Source: Ardenticatenales bacterium (lineage in GTDB: Bacteria > Chloroflexota > Anaerolineae > Promineifilales > UBA4811). Taken from it: 6,850 nucleotides of DNA. The position numbers and the translations under genes are program-made. Shown piece after piece: positions 6,312 through 6,850 of the stretch. The stretch's first letter is position 1, and each line of letters begins with the position of its first letter. The notes under the pieces are model-generated. The model saw only the letters and a list, made by a program, of their open reading frames with translations. It made no database searches and was not told the DNA's origin. The stretch lies in NCBI GenBank assembly GCA_030667645.1, contig DAOUVM010000138.1, forward strand, positions 1 through 6,850. Reading direction: 5' to 3'.

Positions 6312-6380
6312 GTTGGCCGGCTAGATTGCCTGCACTCGCTGGAAGCAGCTCCAGCCAGCGCGCAGGCAGCCGGCGCCGAC
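6312..6380. other. Long interrupted hairpin (about 23 bp of stem)
   Basis: Four complementary blocks nest in order: GTTGG (6312-6316) with CCGAC (6376-6380, one G-U), CCGGCT (6317-6322) with AGCCGG (6368-6373), GCCTGC (6328-6333) with GCAGGC (6362-6367), and CGCTGG (6337-6342) with CCAGCG (6355-6360). The interruptions are small: a 2-base bulge, a 5-base bulge and a 3/1 internal loop. The tip is a 12-base loop. An alternative tip pairs GCTGGA (6338-6343) with TCCAGC (6350-6355). It sits alone in non-coding DNA, so it could be a structured RNA, a leader element of the minus-strand operon, or a mobile palindromic repeat of REP type. Which strand is active cannot be told. Confidence 0.5.
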
Positions 6381-6632
6381 TGGATGAGCACCCTCGAAAT
6401 GATCGGAAGATGTTGCTCCTCAATCGGCTGTTCTCCCTCCCCAAGCTGGTCCCATGGTGTCCAGCAGCCGACGTAGAAGGGAATGCAGAGGATCTCAGAC
6501 CCCATTGGCCTTAGTGTTATCTGCGCGCGGCAGTAGGACGTTCAGTCATAGGATGTGCACACAAGAGGACCGCGGACTGCCCTCCTGTCACTTCCTCTGG
6601 GGCCACCGCCACCTTTGGCCAATTGGGACTTT

Positions 6633-6676
6633 GGTCGCAGACAGTGGTCGTTGAGCAGTGTATAGTGACTGCGACC
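6633..6676 (+). promoter_or_regulatory. Candidate promoter flanked by an 8-bp dyad, upstream of the ferredoxin gene
   Basis: CAGACA (6638-6643, four of six matches to TTGACA) and TATAGT (6661-6666, five of six matches to TATAAT) are 17 bases apart, with TG directly before the -10. Transcription would start near 6673, about 42 bases before the ATG. Perfect inverted arms GGTCGCAG (6633-6640) and CTGCGACC (6669-6676) bracket the promoter. The left arm overlaps the -35 and the right arm covers the predicted start. This is a good place for a repressor or redox-sensing regulator, but no regulator family can be named from it. Confidence 0.45.
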
Positions 6677-6714
6677 GGCAAGTGGCTATGCGGCCGAGAT
6701 TGGAGACGGAGCGA

Positions 6715-6850
6715 ATGATGTCAGACTTTATGGTCATAAACGAACAGCCCCGAACCGTACGACGGCAGATTGTGCTCATTGACGAAGAGCTGTGCAACGG
6801 TTGCGGTGCGTGCGTGGCCCCCTGCGCCGAGGGGGCGATTGTGATGGTGG
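6715..6850 (+). CDS. 4Fe-4S ferredoxin-type protein, N-terminal part (partial)
   Basis: The frame opens at ATG 6715 (or the adjacent ATG at 6718) and leaves the window after 45 codons. The second ATG has the better Shine-Dalgarno spacing: GGAG at 6708-6711 is six bases before 6718 and only three before 6715. After about 20 mostly polar residues comes the iron-sulfur segment LCNGCGACVAPCAEGAIVM. Cys27, 30, 33 and 37 form the classical CxxCxxCxxxC pattern that binds one [4Fe-4S] cluster. The 'IDEELCNGCG...CAEGAI' wording resembles a family of anaerobe ferredoxin-like proteins in which a second cluster motif follows soon after; that part is beyond the window. The expected role is cytoplasmic electron transfer, with no signal peptide. 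It is divergent from the surface-protein operon and probably unrelated to it. Confidence 0.85.
   Translation, partial: MMSDFMVINEQPRTVRRQIVLIDEELCNGCGACVAPCAEGAIVMV

Larger units (their letters stand above)
6164..6714. other. 551-base stretch between divergent genes
   Basis: No convincing gene is present. A minus-strand ORF at 6505-6173 ends nine bases before the GTG of the 151-codon ORF. Its sequence has no recognisable domain, signal or ribosome site, and I do not call it. A minus-strand TATAGT at 6177-6172 resembles a -10 box but has no good -35 and lies almost on top of the GTG 6163. Other contents are the 69-base interrupted hairpin at 6312-6380, overlapping palindromes TTGGCCAA and CCAATTGG (6615-6626), and the dyad-flanked promoter-like sequence at 6633-6676. 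Confidence 0.55.

Noticed and set aside
6173..6505. 110-codon minus-strand ORF just upstream of the 151-codon ORF
   Set aside because: It has no recognisable domain, signal peptide or ribosome site, and it overlaps the long hairpin. The nine-base gap to the next ORF is suggestive but not enough to call a gene.
6554..6561. TGTGCACA palindrome as a regulator site
   Set aside because: It is a single 8-bp palindrome with no nearby promoter geometry to support it.

Overview
The window most likely comes from a member of the Chloroflexota (Anaerolineae/Caldilineae-like), probably a metagenomic or poorly characterised genome. This is inferred, not proven. The supporting signs are GC-rich DNA by eye, exported proteins with long Thr/Pro 'TPTPT' linkers, an LCP protein that looks like a lipoprotein and carries a LytR_C domain, a large C25 (gingipain-like) peptidase without a Bacteroidota type IX sorting domain, and a C-terminal 'YLPLL(F)R' tail of a kind I associate with exported Chloroflexota proteins.

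Layout. Positions 2-274 (+) hold the 3' end of an unrecognised gene. It converges on an LCP (LytR-CpsA-Psr) family envelope gene at 1855-401 (-). About 505 bases without a convincing gene follow (1856-2360). They hold a good sigma70-type promoter for the LCP gene, interleaved inverted repeats and two hairpins. Next, on the minus strand, is an apparent operon read from right to left: a 151-codon ORF of unknown function (6163-5708), a C25 cysteine peptidase overlapping its end (5711-2742), and 24 bases later a small signal-peptide/PT-stalk/transmembrane protein (2717-2361) with a near-perfect Shine-Dalgarno. A second gene-poor stretch (6164-6714) contains a 69-base interrupted hairpin and, at its right end, a promoter-like sequence inside an 8-bp dyad. 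The last 136 bases (6715-6850, +) start a 4Fe-4S ferredoxin-type protein that runs off the window.

How the genes may work together. The minus-strand genes all point to the cell surface. The LCP protein would attach or modify an envelope glycopolymer, the C25 peptidase would act outside the membrane, and the small PT-stalk protein looks like a membrane-tethered surface spike made with the peptidase. The divergent ferredoxin gene is functionally separate. The most interesting part is the peptidase, its 'YLPL' tail and the co-transcribed stalk protein, which could be a surface display or processing module outside the type IX secretion world. That is a hypothesis, and no experiment or search supports it here. 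No CRISPR array, tRNA, rRNA, insertion sequence or integrase was seen.
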